A stretch of 64,000 bases of DNA from Bryoerythrophyllum caledonicum (taxonomy: Eukaryota; Streptophyta; Bryopsida; Pottiales; Pottiaceae), in NCBI GenBank assembly GCA_963971425.1, contig OZ020526.1:4553976-4617975 (forward strand), written 5' to 3'. The notes below the pieces were generated by a model that saw only the letters and a list, made by a program, of their open reading frames with translations, ran no database searches and was not told where the DNA came from. A program made the position numbers and the translations under genes. This document shows positions 23,401 to 40,035 of the stretch, in pieces. Every line of letters starts with the position of its first letter. Positions within the stretch are counted from its first letter, which is position 1.

Positions 23401-24005
23401 GGACAATGGGGGTGACCAAGCCTGGGAGAATCCATGCGTGGGTACATTTCATTGAAGCTAGTACTACATCTACACATGTGCAATTTTCACTACAAACATC
23501 CGTGTAGTTTGCTCGTCAAACTCCGGTGCACATTTTCACGGCATTTGTTGGAAGCGTATGAATCCAAAGAATTCAACTTGGGTCGCGGATTGTACAAAGT
23601 TGAAGTATCGGTCCACAAAATTCACAAATCACTCCAAAAGTGACCATCTATGGGCCTGCTGTCCTTAAAGGGTGCCTTTACAAGATGATTTAGAGAATGA
23701 ATCTTATGGCACCCACCTTTGAGAAGATGTTTTTATCATTGGTGAGCCGAGGTACTTACCCTGATATGGGCCATCAAGTGACATGGAGATCAAACAACCG
23801 TTCAAGATCCTCATCAAAAAAGAACATGCACATGGCTACCATAATGCAAGAAGTTCAAAAGTTGCTAATATTTTCTATAGTTTAGATCCGTGTTAATTTT
23901 CAATACACTTTGTACCAAAATGCAAGAAACATGGGTTTCTGAGTCAATTGATGGCTTATTAACTGGACAAAACATAACCGGACGGCTTTCGACATGGAAG
24001 ACAAC
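23401..24005. other. Intergenic DNA, no gene supported
   Basis: Two small open frames (23434-23643, 23697-23885) show no motif or homologue in the window. Confidence 0.4.
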
Positions 24006-24164
24006 ATAAACCCTTTGGTGCCGAGGAGACCCAATTGGGATTCTGGATGTATTAAAAACTCAAATTGCATGAAATCCATGGAGAATTAAGTCGTGAATTT
24101 TAAAGTTCAAATTTGCCCGCACATGACATGAACACTCCCAAAACTGGATCATGATATGAAGTTG

Positions 24165-24364
24165 NNNNNNNNNNNNNNNNNNNNNNNNNNNNNNNNNNNN
24201 NNNNNNNNNNNNNNNNNNNNNNNNNNNNNNNNNNNNNNNNNNNNNNNNNNNNNNNNNNNNNNNNNNNNNNNNNNNNNNNNNNNNNNNNNNNNNNNNNNNN
24301 NNNNNNNNNNNNNNNNNNNNNNNNNNNNNNNNNNNNNNNNNNNNNNNNNNNNNNNNNNNNNNNN
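24165..24364. other. Assembly gap of 200 N
   Basis: Exactly 200 undetermined bases, probably a placeholder length. The sequence on both sides belongs to the family D element. Confidence 0.99.
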
Positions 24365-24755
24365 AATTGAATACCATTCCGCATACTATGTTGTATTTCA
24401 TACACATTCAAAATGATTTTGGTGAGAATTTTGAATTTAATTTGAATTTAAAAGATTCTTTATTTATGTGATTTTTGATCTCCCTCATTGCATACAAAAC
24501 TTCTGTTTGAATTTATATAAGTTTGGAACGTTTTTGTATACAATCAAGTAGACAAAGGTGAAAAAATCATCAATAATCAAGTATAAATGTTTTCTTTACA
24601 GATGATATGTCAATGGGAAGCTATCCACCTAGTGCACATGTGAACCTCTTTTATTCAAAGTACAAAAATTCTTGCAAGAATCTATTGATGGATAAAGTAG
24701 TATACCCTCCAAAATCCACAATTTTCATTACCTATATACGGTAACTTTAAACACT

Positions 24756-25677
24756 TTAATCCCTAAAGGACCACGACTACTTTCGCTCTAAAACCAGTCC
24801 AAAACTGCCACTGCCTAAAAGAGGCATGAAAATCACATTTTAAAGTGAACTTTGGATTTTCAACTGTAAGATCTTTAAAAAGACTTCTATATCAACATGC
24901 CGTAAAATTTTGGTTGCAATCCACCGCACAGATTAATAGATTATAGTGTTTAAAGTCAAAAAAATAGTTCATTTTCTTCCCTGCGATCAGCAGACTTTGA
25001 CTTCACTTTGTATCAAATTTTTGCATTGTACTGTACAAGGTCTAAATCTCTTACCATTGTCTTAGGCATGATGTTATTTCCCAACACACCAATTTTTAGA
25101 GGTAAAAAGGGATGTAGCATATTCAAAACAAGTGTGCAAGGAGTGGAGGTTCAAAAATTGCCATTTCACGTTTTTTTTGTTGTGAACTACATATGTTTTT
25201 GAATGATAATCCAAACGGTCAAGAAGAAGGTTTTCACCACATATTTTTGTTGAAAAAATAAAAAGTGAAGAGATCTCTAGGTTTTATGTACAGAAGATGA
25301 AGTTTTTTTCCCCGTTGCCCAACAATGTGTGAAAATGTTTTACTTGGGATAAAATGCCTTTTTACACTAAAGATCTGATTTTTTTTGGAAAATTTCCAAA
25401 GAAGGAAATATTCTTTATATGTGTGAAAAATCTCAATGTCAATAGAAACTTTTGTCAAAAATTTTGGAGCTGCCCGAGTGGTCCCCATTTTTGACTTTGA
25501 GTGGTACTACCGTTCAAACCGCAAATCCAACAAAAAAAAAAAAAAACCTCCACGTAGCTCTTATTAATTGCAATCTAGTATAAAATTTTCAATAAAAAAG
25601 GAATTTTTGTCAAATTTTAGGTACATGCCCGAAATCCAATTTGACCCCGAGGGGACAGTTGGTCCTTTAGGGGTGAA
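24756..25677 (+). mobile_element. TTAA MITE nested in family D element
   Basis: Starts TTAATCCCTAAAGGACC and ends GGTCCTTTAGGGGTGAA (right TTAA changed to TGAA). The flanks on both sides continue the host family D sequence. Confidence 0.8.
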
Positions 25678-25873
25678 TCTATCCCATCAACGGTTAGATG
25701 TTGTGCATATTTACCTTGAAGTTGAGGTCACCGTTTCGGTTCAATTTTGTAAGGTTGGATATTAATATTAGGCATTCTATTTCCATCAAAGTTAGTTCTT
25801 GGAAGAAAAAAATCAGCACAATGAGCACATATCTTGGTTTTGGTGAAACATGACCTGGACACTAAAGGGTTAA

Positions 25874-26629
25874 CTTACTAGACAATTATAGAATTTCTGC
25901 ATCACATTAAATGTTGCAGTTTCTGACACAACACAAAAAATATCATACTCTATTGCTGCGAAACTTTGACCTGAAATCTACGACTTTCACATAAAGGCTT
26001 GACCAGAAGAAGATGTGTGTTGGTGCCCATTGAATACTCTGCCAGAAGTGCTTTATTCTATCTTGTACCCTTTTTCTGTCATATAGCAACTTTCTTAATT
26101 CCACCTTAATTCTTCTCACTTGAAAAATTTAAGATGCTTTTCAAATATGTGCTTCCATTTATTCATTCATGCTCAATTGCTTTTGACGGCGGTGCCTAAA
26201 AATAGAAAAATTGTCTTACATTTCTATGGGTATAAATAAAAGTTTTTAAAAGTATTAATATTAATTTTTATGTTCATACATTTGTATGTTACAGGTTTTC
26301 TTCTTCTTCTCATTTTCTTATTATTATTCTTCTTCTTCTTCTCATTACTATCATTACTATTATTATTATTACATCTTATTTTAAAAAATTGCTTATTTGT
26401 GTTGATATACAATTTAGCCCCCTTGAGAAGTTTTTACGACACCTGGTATGTATTTAGCCTTGAAAGTCCAAATCGTAGAATATAGTACATGGCCAATTGA
26501 GGTGATTTTAACTTTAATCGATTGTAATCCATCTCATTGGTGAAATATAAAGAGTACTACTACTATATATCCATATCTATTGTGGAAATACTCATAAAAG
26601 TTCATGATCCAATACCATTAAATAGCTTG
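25874..26629. other. Intergenic DNA with TTC/ATT-rich tract
   Basis: A low-complexity CTTCTTCTT and ATTATTATT run spans about 26296-26372. No gene seen. Confidence 0.45.
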
Positions 26630-27762
26630 TTAACCTCTAAAGTTTCTTGACAATTTTGCTAAAAACTAGTCTTTGAAACTGCCACTATCAAAAGAGGCAC
26701 AAAAATCAGATTTTGAGTGAAATTTTGGACTTTTAACCATGCAATCTAAAAGTAGAATCATATATGAACATGCCATTTTTTGGGTTGCAATCCGCCATAG
26801 GGATATGAAGATTACAATGTTTGAAGTGCGAGATATTTTTCCCCCATGGCCATAGGAGGAGAAAAAAAGGCTCCCTCTCCCTTGCCATAGTAGTAGAACA
26901 TGTGGAGTACAAGAAGTGATATTAAGATGTGACTAGTAGTTGCTATAAAATTTCTTTTCCTTTTTTTATATTAATCCAAAAACTCCACTACACAAAATAT
27001 GACATTTAGTGTAGTATACACTGAGTCTAACAGTTAGTGTAGTATACACTAAATACAAACGCTTACACTAATCTTGAATTAGGCAATTATTAAACAGTGA
27101 GAAGTATACACTAAATGTCAGCCAATACAAATTAGAATTGCAATATAATATTTTTTTTACTTGTGGAAGTTTAGTGTATCAAAAGTAGAAGATGATGTGC
27201 AAGGAGTGGAGGTTCAAAAATTGCCAATTCACATTTTTTTTGGTGAACTAAATATATTTTAGAATGAGAATCCAATTGGTCAATAAGATGGTTTACACGG
27301 CATCTTGTAGTTGAAGAAATAAAATGTGAAAATTACGAAGATCTCTAAGTGTTATGTGGAAAAGAAGAGGTTTTTTGGTACCGTGCCCAACAACGGTATG
27401 ACAATGTGTGAAAATGTTTGACTTGGGTTACTGTGTCATTTAAAAAAACTGAAAACGAGATAATTTGTTGACAACATAGAAGGAAATAATATTACTTACT
27501 AGTATTAAATTCTCACATTCGAGTGAGTGTTCTACCATAAGTTTTAAAAGTTGCTCCACGTGCCTGCTTTTGTAACGTTTTCCTTTAAGTGGACATTACT
27601 TTTTCATCAAATGTCCAGTTTAATTGTACCCAAACAAAACTTTCAATAATGTCCACCTACAGTAAAAAATTTCAAAGAAGAATGTCGTAGATTGACACCA
27701 TAGGAACCTACCTAGGCCTTCAAAAACCCCTTGAAGGGACTCTTAGGCTATTAGAAGCTAAG
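26630..27762 (+). mobile_element. Decayed TTAA MITE with inserted short TIR sequence
   Basis: Begins TTAACCTCTAAAGTTTC and ends near GGACTCTTAGGCTATTAGAAG. The interior matches family B. At 26986-27123 sits a short insert bounded by TGACATTTAGTGTA and its inverse TACACTAAATGTCA, resembling the termini of the CACTA-like element at 46404. Confidence 0.6.
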
Positions 27763-27965
27763 TCCCAGAAGCTAAGTCCCGCTCAGTATTTGCCATCTGT
27801 CATTATTGAACTTCACATGTGTCACTTTATTGTAAAAGATGACAAAAATTTACAAATCAAAACATACATTCATTTTGCACTCCAAACGGAAACCCCTAAA
27901 CAGAATAAAATACATACGCCTTGGTTGAAACCAAATTCAAATGACAAAAGGAGTCATGGACCTCA

Positions 27966-28446
27966 TTAATTCCTAAATGACCAAGTGTTGGTCCGGGGGA
28001 CAGAAACTCACGGCGCGGACATGATATCCCCCACGCTCGGACTTATCCGAGGTGGGCCCCATCTTAATTGCATGGGGTCATTTTTCTGGCCCTCTTATCT
28101 TGGGGGGTCTAGAGGCTTTTTTTGGATTTTTTGGACAAGTTTGGGGCCTACGGCTATTGTTATCCCTAGTGAACCCTCTTTTGCTATAAAATGGGCCCCA
28201 TCCAAAAACAAAATAGGCGCCGGGTTTGGCCCCACCACCTTGAGGCCCCATGCGGTAAGTCCGAGCGTGGGGATATCCTGTCAAATCGGAAAATCACTAC
28301 CAATATCTTTCAATCCATACGGTCAAAATTTCACAAAAGCTTCACCACATCATCTCATATAAGAAGATCCTACGGTCTCAAAAATACATACAGTCTCAAA
28401 AAGTCCATCTTAGAGTAGAGATTCATCTAAAGTTGGCCGTGGTCCT
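27966..28446 (+). mobile_element. Decayed TTAA MITE (family C-like) hosting a small TIR element
   Basis: Begins TTAATTCCTAAATGACCAAG; its right end (GTGGTCCTGAAG) is degraded. Within it 28018-28285 is bounded by inverted repeats of about 27 bp (GACATGATATCCCCC.. with ..GGGGATATCCTGTC) and is GC-rich. Confidence 0.55.
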
Positions 28447-28544
28447 GAAGTGCCATGCTCCCTACCATTAAAAAAGAAAAAAAGAAGAAATGAAAAAAAG
28501 AAAAAAAAGGAGCATGTGTAGGCACCCCCTACCCCACCACCAAT

Positions 28545-28993
28545 TGCCTCCCTCCTCTCTCTCCCTCTTCCATTCCCCCAAAACTTCCTCCTCTCATTGT
28601 GAGTAGGAATTGGGGAGTAGCACCCCAATTCCCAATCCTCTCACCTCAAGCATCATTTAGGGTTGGGGTGCCACTCTTAGTGGTGTAATCAAAGTTGGAG
28701 TTTTTTGGGTAGAGAATGGTGAGTGGAAGCCATTGTCAATGGGGGGGCAAATGGGGGTGAATTCATGAGAATGAGAATTGGGTTCAAACGCTAGAAGGGC
28801 ACACCGAGAGACGAAATCAGCAAGTGTGCAAACCTGGGACATCGACAAGCATGCGTTGCTTTGTGGAAAGGAGCCGCTTCTGGTTTGGGAGGAAAGGGAG
28901 AGGAGTATGTCATCCGCACTTTGGACACGAGAGAGGAGGACATGGCGTTTAGAGCTTGTGTGGGGAGGTGGTGTGTTTAGAGCTTGGGGTGGG
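28545..28993 (+). promoter_or_regulatory. Likely promoter and 5' leader of the TBC gene
   Basis: A pyrimidine patch (CCTCCCTCCTCTCTCTCCC) lies about 430 bp before the preferred start, as is common in plant core promoters. No TATA box is clear. An in-frame upstream ATG at 28778 would extend the protein by 72 residues. Confidence 0.4.
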
Positions 28994-32842
<3,849 letters not shown>

Positions 32843-33054
32843 GTTGCCCAAATCGCCTCCCTTTTTGTTAATATCATCACAACTTTCGAGATTGATTCAG
32901 GATTTCATACCTATTTCTGCCTTGTGAAGAGCTTCATGGCTTGAAGAAGTTCATTAGTATCCTGTTGGAAATATGGTCAACCACTCCATATTAGATGGAG
33001 CATTCAACATTTACCTCAGCTTGCTCTTTAACAAGGCTCTCCTCTTATCTGAAT

Positions 33055-33725
33055 TTAACCCTTAAAGGCCTGTGAGGCTCTGGAGGGTTGGTTTTGGTGC
33101 TCTGGGTGTTGTAACTTTTTCCATGTGGTCGCGGTCTTCAAAACACACTTGAGAGCTTTCCAACGTATCTCCCTGAGCTTTAATCAATGTAGGCATTGGC
33201 GAACTACAGTGATTTTTGTGAAGTGGGGTTGTGATGAAATGAATCAGCAGTGTAAATCATGTTCTGCATAATCTATTACGCTTGTAGATTCTTCTGAGGG
33301 TCTTGTGGTCCACTTATGTGTTAAAGGCTTAATAGATCCTTATAAGACTTTTTTTTGTTTTTTTGTCTATAGGAGTATTTGAAATTTCCTCCCTCTTCCT
33401 ACAGAGGCTGAATTGTTTGCCTTCTAATATCAATAACAAATGCACTTGGAGCTTTGAAATTGTTTGCCTTTTGTCACATTCTGGCAAAGATAGTGTGTAT
33501 TAATCCCTAAATGTCATTTGGGAACCACATATATGTTACTCTATAGAATACAAAATAATGTATAAGAGTTTGGCAAAATTTACACCTTTGAATTAAAGAT
33601 TTCTTCAACTAACATTTTTCATTTGGAGGTCATTTGAATATGTGACCCTTACCATGTTCAAATACGATACCATACATGTAGAATATTGTAGCTACTAGTG
33701 GTACCTTTTGAGGTGTAAGGGTTAA
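33055..33725. mobile_element. Probable TTAA element, diverged
   Basis: Begins TTAACCCTTAAAGGCC and ends GAGGTGTAAGGGTTAA. Part of it (GAACTACAGTGATTTTTGTG) is the reverse complement of part of 34846-35146. Confidence 0.55.
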
Positions 33726-33746
33726 AAAAGATAATATGTACAAAGA

Positions 33747-33826
33747 TTAACCCCTAAATTTCCAAGAGTCCACTTGGAAACATTTTTAAAGTCCCCAGAG
33801 GAAACTCTTGGAAATTTAGGGGTCAA
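33747..33826. mobile_element. 80-bp hairpin TTAA mini-element
   Basis: TTAACCCCTAAATTTCCAAG at the left faces CTTGGAAATTTAGGGGTCAA at the right. About 27-bp near-perfect inverted arms with almost no interior. Confidence 0.8.
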
Positions 33827-34845
33827 TGTAAGCTGACAAGCATGCATGAGAATCAAACATTTATTGAGAGTGTAATTAATATGCCACTAGAACATGCTAC
33901 ATTGAATTTCTTCTTTTGAAGTTTGATTTATTACCACAACAATCACATTGCATGGAACAGGTGAAACGGTTGAAAGCGTATACAAGATTCAAGAGGTTTT
34001 TGTGTTGCTTTCTAATGAGAAATGTGACATGACATTAACCTTTCAACGTCGGAGAGGCCCAAAACAGGCCTTTGTTGTTTTCTGGAGAGAAATGTGACAT
34101 GACATTAACCTTTCAACGTTGGAGAGGCCCAAAACGGGCCTTTGCAACAACACCACTCTCAAGGCAACATGGCGTTAGAGGGTTTAGTAGAAAGATTTGA
34201 TTTAGGGAGTATCTAAAAGAGTGACCTAGAAGCTACCATTGTAGACAAAGACAATTTCTTGACAATCACAAGATATTATGCTCTTTTCCTAATTTAAACT
34301 ACCAAATATAATACCTTTGTATTAACTTGTGGAAAACAAATTATATGTTTAACAAAGAAAAAGGGTTTGATTGCTCATGATTTTGTAATTTTGAATGACA
34401 AAGGAACACTTACTCCTAAAAAAGAGAAGAATTTATGTCTTTGAAGGATATCAATGTGAATAAAATAGGTGCCAAGTATTTTTGAAAATATTTTTCAAAA
34501 ATATTGATTTTTTCTTGGTGGAAAAATGATTATGTTTTATTATGTTTGTTTTTCCAAACAATTATTATTAAAAACTAATCCATATTCAGCACTATAGTGC
34601 CAAATCCAATATGGTATCATCTTAAGTCAAATATGATGACCTTGTCCGCATATAGAATTATAAAACTATATTGCATCCTTCAAATTCAAGTATCTTACAA
34701 TCCGTGTGGCCAAAGTTTACAATTTTTTTTAAGTGTCTTCTTGTAGTTCTAAACTTTGAATTTTAAAATTTAGATTAGTATTATAATATCGCATCTAGAA
34801 GAGGCGGTTTTGGGGCAGTTTTGATGAAAACATAGTCATTGTCCT
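33827..34845. other. Intergenic DNA with 70-bp tandem duplication
   Basis: At 34001-34143 a 70-bp unit (AATGTGACATGACATTAACC..) occurs twice in tandem with two or three differences. The rest is AT-rich. 34790-34845 ends like a TTAA-element terminus (GTCATTGTCCTTTAA). Confidence 0.6.
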
Positions 34846-35146
34846 TTAACCCTTTAAGGCTGATGAGCTTTTTTGGCATGCCAGAAACTACTAGTGTTCA
34901 AGATCATGCAAAAAAACATCTACGCACAGGGTACATTTCATTGCGACCCCACTTCACGAAAATCATTGTAATTCGCCGATGCTTGCACGGATTTTTGTGG
35001 CAGTGGTCTCAATAGATGCACATCCTTCCTCCACCTTTATGTCCTCGTTTTTATTTTTGTGGTGGTGGGCCTAGGGATGTAGCATTTGCTATCGAATTAT
35101 CATGCCAACACGACCCAATAATGAACTTTAGGCCTTCAAGGGTTAA
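34846..35146. mobile_element. 301-bp TTAA MITE
   Basis: Begins TTAACCCTTTAAGGCTGATG and ends TTTAGGCCTTCAAGGGTTAA. Confidence 0.72.
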
Positions 35147-36730
35147 CTTCTTAACAACAAGGCCTTGCATGGGGCCATGAAAAATCTAGGAACTTAATAG
35201 ATCAATTGCTAAAAAAGTAAACAACATTTACAAGAAGGGTACATTTCATTGTTGACTTTTATCAGAGAAATCATTGTAGTTTGTTATTGCCTCAACTGAT
35301 TGAAGATTGGGAAGGAAGATGGGTTAGATGGAGATAAGCAAAGCCCATTGTTGAGCTGACAAGAGCAATTCAATCCAACAATTCAATCAATAGTGGCTAC
35401 TAGAAAACTGGTCTCATGGACTACCTTTCGATCACTTCGTTGTTAAAGTATTAAGGGTTGAACTTCACTTCCAGTGCCTCAAGCTTTCCCTTCTTCAAAA
35501 CCCAAGTTGGTACAGAGCTCTACAGTCACACATTCATTGGAAATTACTTCCATTTTGTGCCCATTAGCCGTCTTCATCTTACCACTATGCTTATCCATCT
35601 CGCTGGATTTAGGTTTTTGCCATTCTTACCTTGGTTTTAAAACTCTACTGGGCATGTGAATCCTCAGAACAAATCTTTTTGTTATTTTTGTGGAAAAAAC
35701 AATCCATGAATACATATTAGAACTAGTTAGTAATTGTTGTCGCCAAAATCCTTGTGATTTTATTTCTTTAGAATATACAAGTAATTTAATACTTCAAAGA
35801 GTATACTTAGGAGAGTTAAATAAATAGCAAGTAGTTAGGTAGGAAAGTGTAGATTTGCCAAAGTTAGAAGTGGACAATTGGGCATCTGAAGGTTGTTGTG
35901 TTTTAACCTCAGATAGAGCAGGATTTGGTCCAAGATTATTCCCTAACATTCCCTCTAGTTTATTTATCTAAATTTTAGTTTATTCTAACTAACCATAAAT
36001 AAAAGGAAAAATACTTCTTACACCTCATTTTAGTATTTAGTGTTATGCAGTGTAAATGCTATCGGTTTTTACCTTTGATGAAGATTTTTACTAAAAGCAC
36101 GACAATCTACACTACGGTACTCAAAGAAGGGGATCATTGTAGTCATGGTTGGTAAAAATATTCATCAAGATTATAAAGCCATTTACTGTGCATAACACTA
36201 AATAGGAAAATCAATGTAGTGTTTAGCCAATCCACCGATCCTCTCCATAATTTGGTGAATCTTCCCTTATCTAAATTCTCCAACTTCTCGGTATTGTTCA
36301 AAGTATTGAAGGGTGGGTGGAGCACTGTAGCATATTCAAAAGAATTGTGCAAGGATTAGTGGATCAAAAGTTGTCAATAATACACACTTTAAATGCATAT
36401 GCGTGTCCGTGTTTGACCAAGACTTGCATTGTAATGGCATCTCTTAAAGAGGCTTCATTAATGCTCAGAATACGACGCATTCCACGAACGTTTACATTGA
36501 GCTTTTTTGAATAAAAGCAGCAAATCATTATCTAATTCAAAGAAAAATAAATGCCGATCATCTTGCAAAATTTACATTCAAGTACTGTACGTTGATAGAA
36601 AAATGCTTCTCAACGCCAACTGTGGAGCTTCGCTCTTCACAACCTGAACAACACAAAATTCTAGCTCTCCTGAACAAGTACAAAAGATTTGTCCCTTCAA
36701 TTTACAACCTCCTCAAACATCCTCTCTCTC
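35147..36730. other. Intergenic DNA
   Basis: No gene supported. 36322-36380 (GTAGCATATTCAAAAGAATTGTGCAAGG) is a fragment of the family B interior. Confidence 0.45.
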
Positions 36731-37144
36731 TCAATTCGCAACATCCACACTTCTGGAACCAACGAAAATCTGATTTGGGTGGTTCACTCTCAACATCGGC
36801 GACGGGGAAGATGGTGGTGAGGATGATGATAGTCTGAGGATGGCGTCTGCCGCGATGAGCTGCATGGTTTCCTCCCAGATGGTCTCCAACCGGCTCCGGA
36901 ACGCGGCCTTCGTCACCGTGATCACGGCCCCCGGCGCCGCCTCCATTCCGAACGCCACCACGCCCGCCGCGAACTCCTCGTCCCAGCTCATCGCCGCACG
37001 ACGACTCTCCTCCTCCTCCTCACTGATGGTCTCGAACCTGCTGCCCCTCCGCGCCCTCTCCACCTTGATCACCGGCGCGGGCAACGTCGCCATGTACAAG
37101 CTCGCAGCCATAGCTCCCGATGGAAGAGCACTTCGGCGTGTCAC
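36731..37144 (-). CDS. Hypothetical small protein, copy 1 of a duplicated GC-rich segment
   Basis: The minus-strand frame encodes up to 137 residues with PAPVIKVERARRG, RFETISEEE, MSWDEE and FRSRLETIWEETMQL. Copy 2 (53267-53638) has the same core with in-frame differences, including one Glu codon lost from the EEE run. The plus strand is also open over the same stretch, so the coding strand is uncertain. The minus frame is favoured because of its acidic/basic blocks, an internal R-x-R-x-E-T-I-x-E-E echo, and one silent change (acc/act) that would be Met-to-Ile on the plus strand. No family is recognised. Confidence 0.38.
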   Translation of the reverse strand: MTRRSALPSGAMAASLYMATLPAPVIKVERARRGSRFETISEEEEESRRAAMSWDEEFAAGVVAFGMEAAPGAVITVTKAAFRSRLETIWEETMQLIAADAILRLSSSSPPSSPSPMLRVNHPNQIFVGSRSVDVAN

Positions 37145-37819
37145 TAGGGTGGTACGACGATGATACTAGGGCGATAGCCGTGTGAAACTGTGTAATGGAT
37201 GCTAGGGCGACGACCATGTGAAACTAGGGTGAAATGGACGAGAAAACAACCCAGTGTGAAGGTCGCCGACTTGAAAGCCAGACTCTCAAACACGCTTCAC
37301 CCCTAGCACTGCTTCTCCCGGAACCTGGTGTGTTTTCATGGCAAAGCTCTATCTTCTAGAACTCCAACCCGATAGCTCAACGTCAGCTGCACAGAATCTG
37401 AATCCCAAAGCGCCAACTATCAAGGTTGAAAGTACTGGACACGAACTTGGAGCTATGACTGAAGGAGTGAGGTTTATGTATCATCGCGATTGAAAAGACG
37501 CGACAGTTGGAAAGCTACGCGTTTCTCTCTAGCTTCGAGTGCTTTGGTGGTGTGTGTTGGCTGTGAAGGTGTCAGGCACGCGCTGGGAAGGAGGGCCGCC
37601 TTGGTTTACAAGGTCGCGCCCAGTTGGCGCAAAGGAGAGATTGACTTGGCTTGGGCACAAAAGTCTCAATCCTTGCTGGAGGCGAGCTTGCTCATCAAGG
37701 ACGGAATATGCGTGTTTTTGCATTCCAAGTACGAATATGTGTATTCAGTTCCACTCACGTATTTCGAATACGTATGAGAGAAGCTGGGTCGGCAATAAAT
37801 GCCGCAAATAGAGTACATC
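37145..37819. other. Flank of the duplicated segment
   Basis: Homology with the 53.7-kb copy continues in patches to about 37340 (CTTCTCCCGGAACCTGGTGT in both). Open frames at 37490-37811 are unsupported. Confidence 0.45.
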
Positions 37820-39067
37820 TTAACAGTGACAGCTACACACCAATGAATAAAGAAGGAAACACAAACTTTTATTTCTAAGTTTGATCGTAGGATCAATTTA
37901 GACTTATAAATTGACGTTTTCACAAAATTTTGTAGACTTTGACTGCACAGATTGAAAGATTTTAGTGTTTGAAATTGAACCACATATTAGAGTTTTCGTG
38001 AAAGTGCTTCACGAATGGGCAAGTCGGGAGGAATATGGTGCGAGAGAGTGTGAGATGTATAAACAGAAAGGAAGAGAGCATGAGGAAATTTCATATTGCC
38101 TTTCTCTGCACCAATGAAATGCAATCAATGTTCTTGGGCCCTACCCCATGCAAGCTAAAGCTCCCCCATAGTACCCTAAGTTCTCACAGGGTTGACCAAT
38201 AGTTCCCCCAAACCTTTCCCAAGCCAAGACACCATGTGCATGTGGTCCAGGTTACTAACATAAGACCCTAAGATTCGGGGAACCTATCCAGAGTATTTTG
38301 GTGACTTTCAGGAAAACTCAATTGGTTCTTCTTTTCCATTTTCAACACTAAAAAAGAAGAACCATACATGGCAGACTTTGACTTCACGTGGTGTTAATTT
38401 TTTGCACTACACAAGGTCTAAAGCCTGTACCATCGAGTTAAGCATGATGTTTGTTCCTGAAACACCAATTTTTAGAGGAAAATGAGGGGTGTAGCATATT
38501 CAAAACAATTGTGTAAGGAGTGGGGGTTTAAAAATTGCAAATTTGTCTTTGTGAACTTAATATGTGTTAGATTGAGAATCCGAATGGTCAGTGAGAAGGT
38601 TTGCACCATATATTGTTGTGGAAAGAATTAAAAAGTTAAAAATATGAAGATCTCTTAGTTTTATATGGAAAAGAAAAAGTTTTTTTGGTACCTTGCCCAC
38701 AATGTGTGACAAAGAGTAAAAATGTTTGACCTGGGTTATGATACTATTTTTCACTAAAGACAAGAATTTGATTTTGACAATATGAATGGAAATAATATTA
38801 CTCGCTGGTATTGGAAATCTCACATTCAATAGGGTGTCGTAGCAAAAGTTTTTGGAGGTGCCTGACATGCCTACTCTCTCCATTTCAAATTGAAAACCCT
38901 GTAACTTCTGCATTGAATGTCGGATTTAGGAAAAATTGTTCTCCACTGGGTCTTAGTAATTCCGTTCTACAGTAAAAATTTCACTGAGGAATGTTAGAAT
39001 TGACATCATAAGAACCGAACCGAACTTTCAAAAGCCATTTTTTGACACTTGATCCTTCAGGGATTGA
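37820..39067 (+). mobile_element. Family B TTAA MITE interrupted by about 370 bp
   Basis: The left edge TTAACAGTGACAGC (terminal Cs lost) and the right edge CTTGATCCTTCAGGGATTGA enclose a family B interior. Unrelated DNA at about 37984-38350 interrupts it. It contains the uninterrupted paralogue (38744-38755) of the LINE copy 2 target site. Confidence 0.7.
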
Positions 39068-40035
39068 TACATGTATACTATACATTGAGTACATATAAAT
39101 ACATGTATTTAGTTATTCGAGTATATGTATTTGATAACCTTAAAGCGGGGTTGCCTTCACCACATTAATAATGTTACTTAGAGTTACGTTGTGATTAGAT
39201 TTTTTATCCTACAACACTATTTGTTTTAGGCGTTCTCTACTGGTGTCAAGGTTTTTTTTTTTTTTTTTTCGTTTCACAATTTTAGCCAGAGTGGCAACAC
39301 AAATTTTTTGGAGACCACACATGTGGTGACACAAAGTTCTCGTGAAACAATTCAAAACCAAATTTTCTCCATAAATGTCTTTTTCAGAGAATCCATCTCC
39401 ATAAACATAGATTTGTACATCCTTTTTGGCGACATGATGAAGTCCCTATTATTCACTAGTAGCAATACGGCAATATGAAAACAACCGTCAATGAAATTTT
39501 GGCGATGTAAAATCACAATTTCCCCACTTTTTGGGAATATTCTTTTCTTGGGAAAAAAAAATCGCCATTTGGTTCCTAATCGGCCAAAAAAATTATAACT
39601 AAATTATTATTTAATTTTTTTTTATAAAAGTTATTAAAAAAAAAACCCTTCAGATCCGTCACTTCCATAGGCAGCCACCGATTTCATAACTGCAGTTTCT
39701 CTGTTACCAATTTTATTTTTATGTTGAGGGCTTTACTAGTGCCAACAACAATCGTGCTCCTTTATGCACCTTCTTCACTCTAAAGACTTTACACTACACA
39801 TCGACAAGTAAACAAATTGGTATTCCGTAATTTACAAGAGTTTACAACTGTTGTTGGAATTGGCAATTAAAGTCACATCACTAAACTTATGGTTGTTCAC
39901 ATATAGTGTTAAGGCTCAAAACGCTTGCAAGAATTCTTTTTTATTGGATTTGCAGGTACCTCACATCCCGTTAGCCCCGTTCTCAAGACTCACGGGCAAG
40001 AGGTCCGCTATTGAGGTGTGGGAGGCCCGCCAAGT
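39068..40035. other. Intergenic DNA with poly-T tract
   Basis: No gene seen; a T-run lies at about 39251-39270. Confidence 0.4.

Larger units (their letters stand above)
24006..25873 (-). mobile_element. Family D TTAA element, inverted, gapped, and carrying a nested MITE
   Basis: The left edge ATAAACCCTTTGGTGCC (TTAA decayed) and the right edge GACACTAAAGGGTTAA enclose sequence that is the reverse complement of 20466-21253. The 200-base assembly gap and a complete nested TTAA element (24756-25677) lie inside. Confidence 0.7.

Noticed and set aside
24060..24416. Open frames across the N block
   Set aside because: Artificial; the bases are undetermined.
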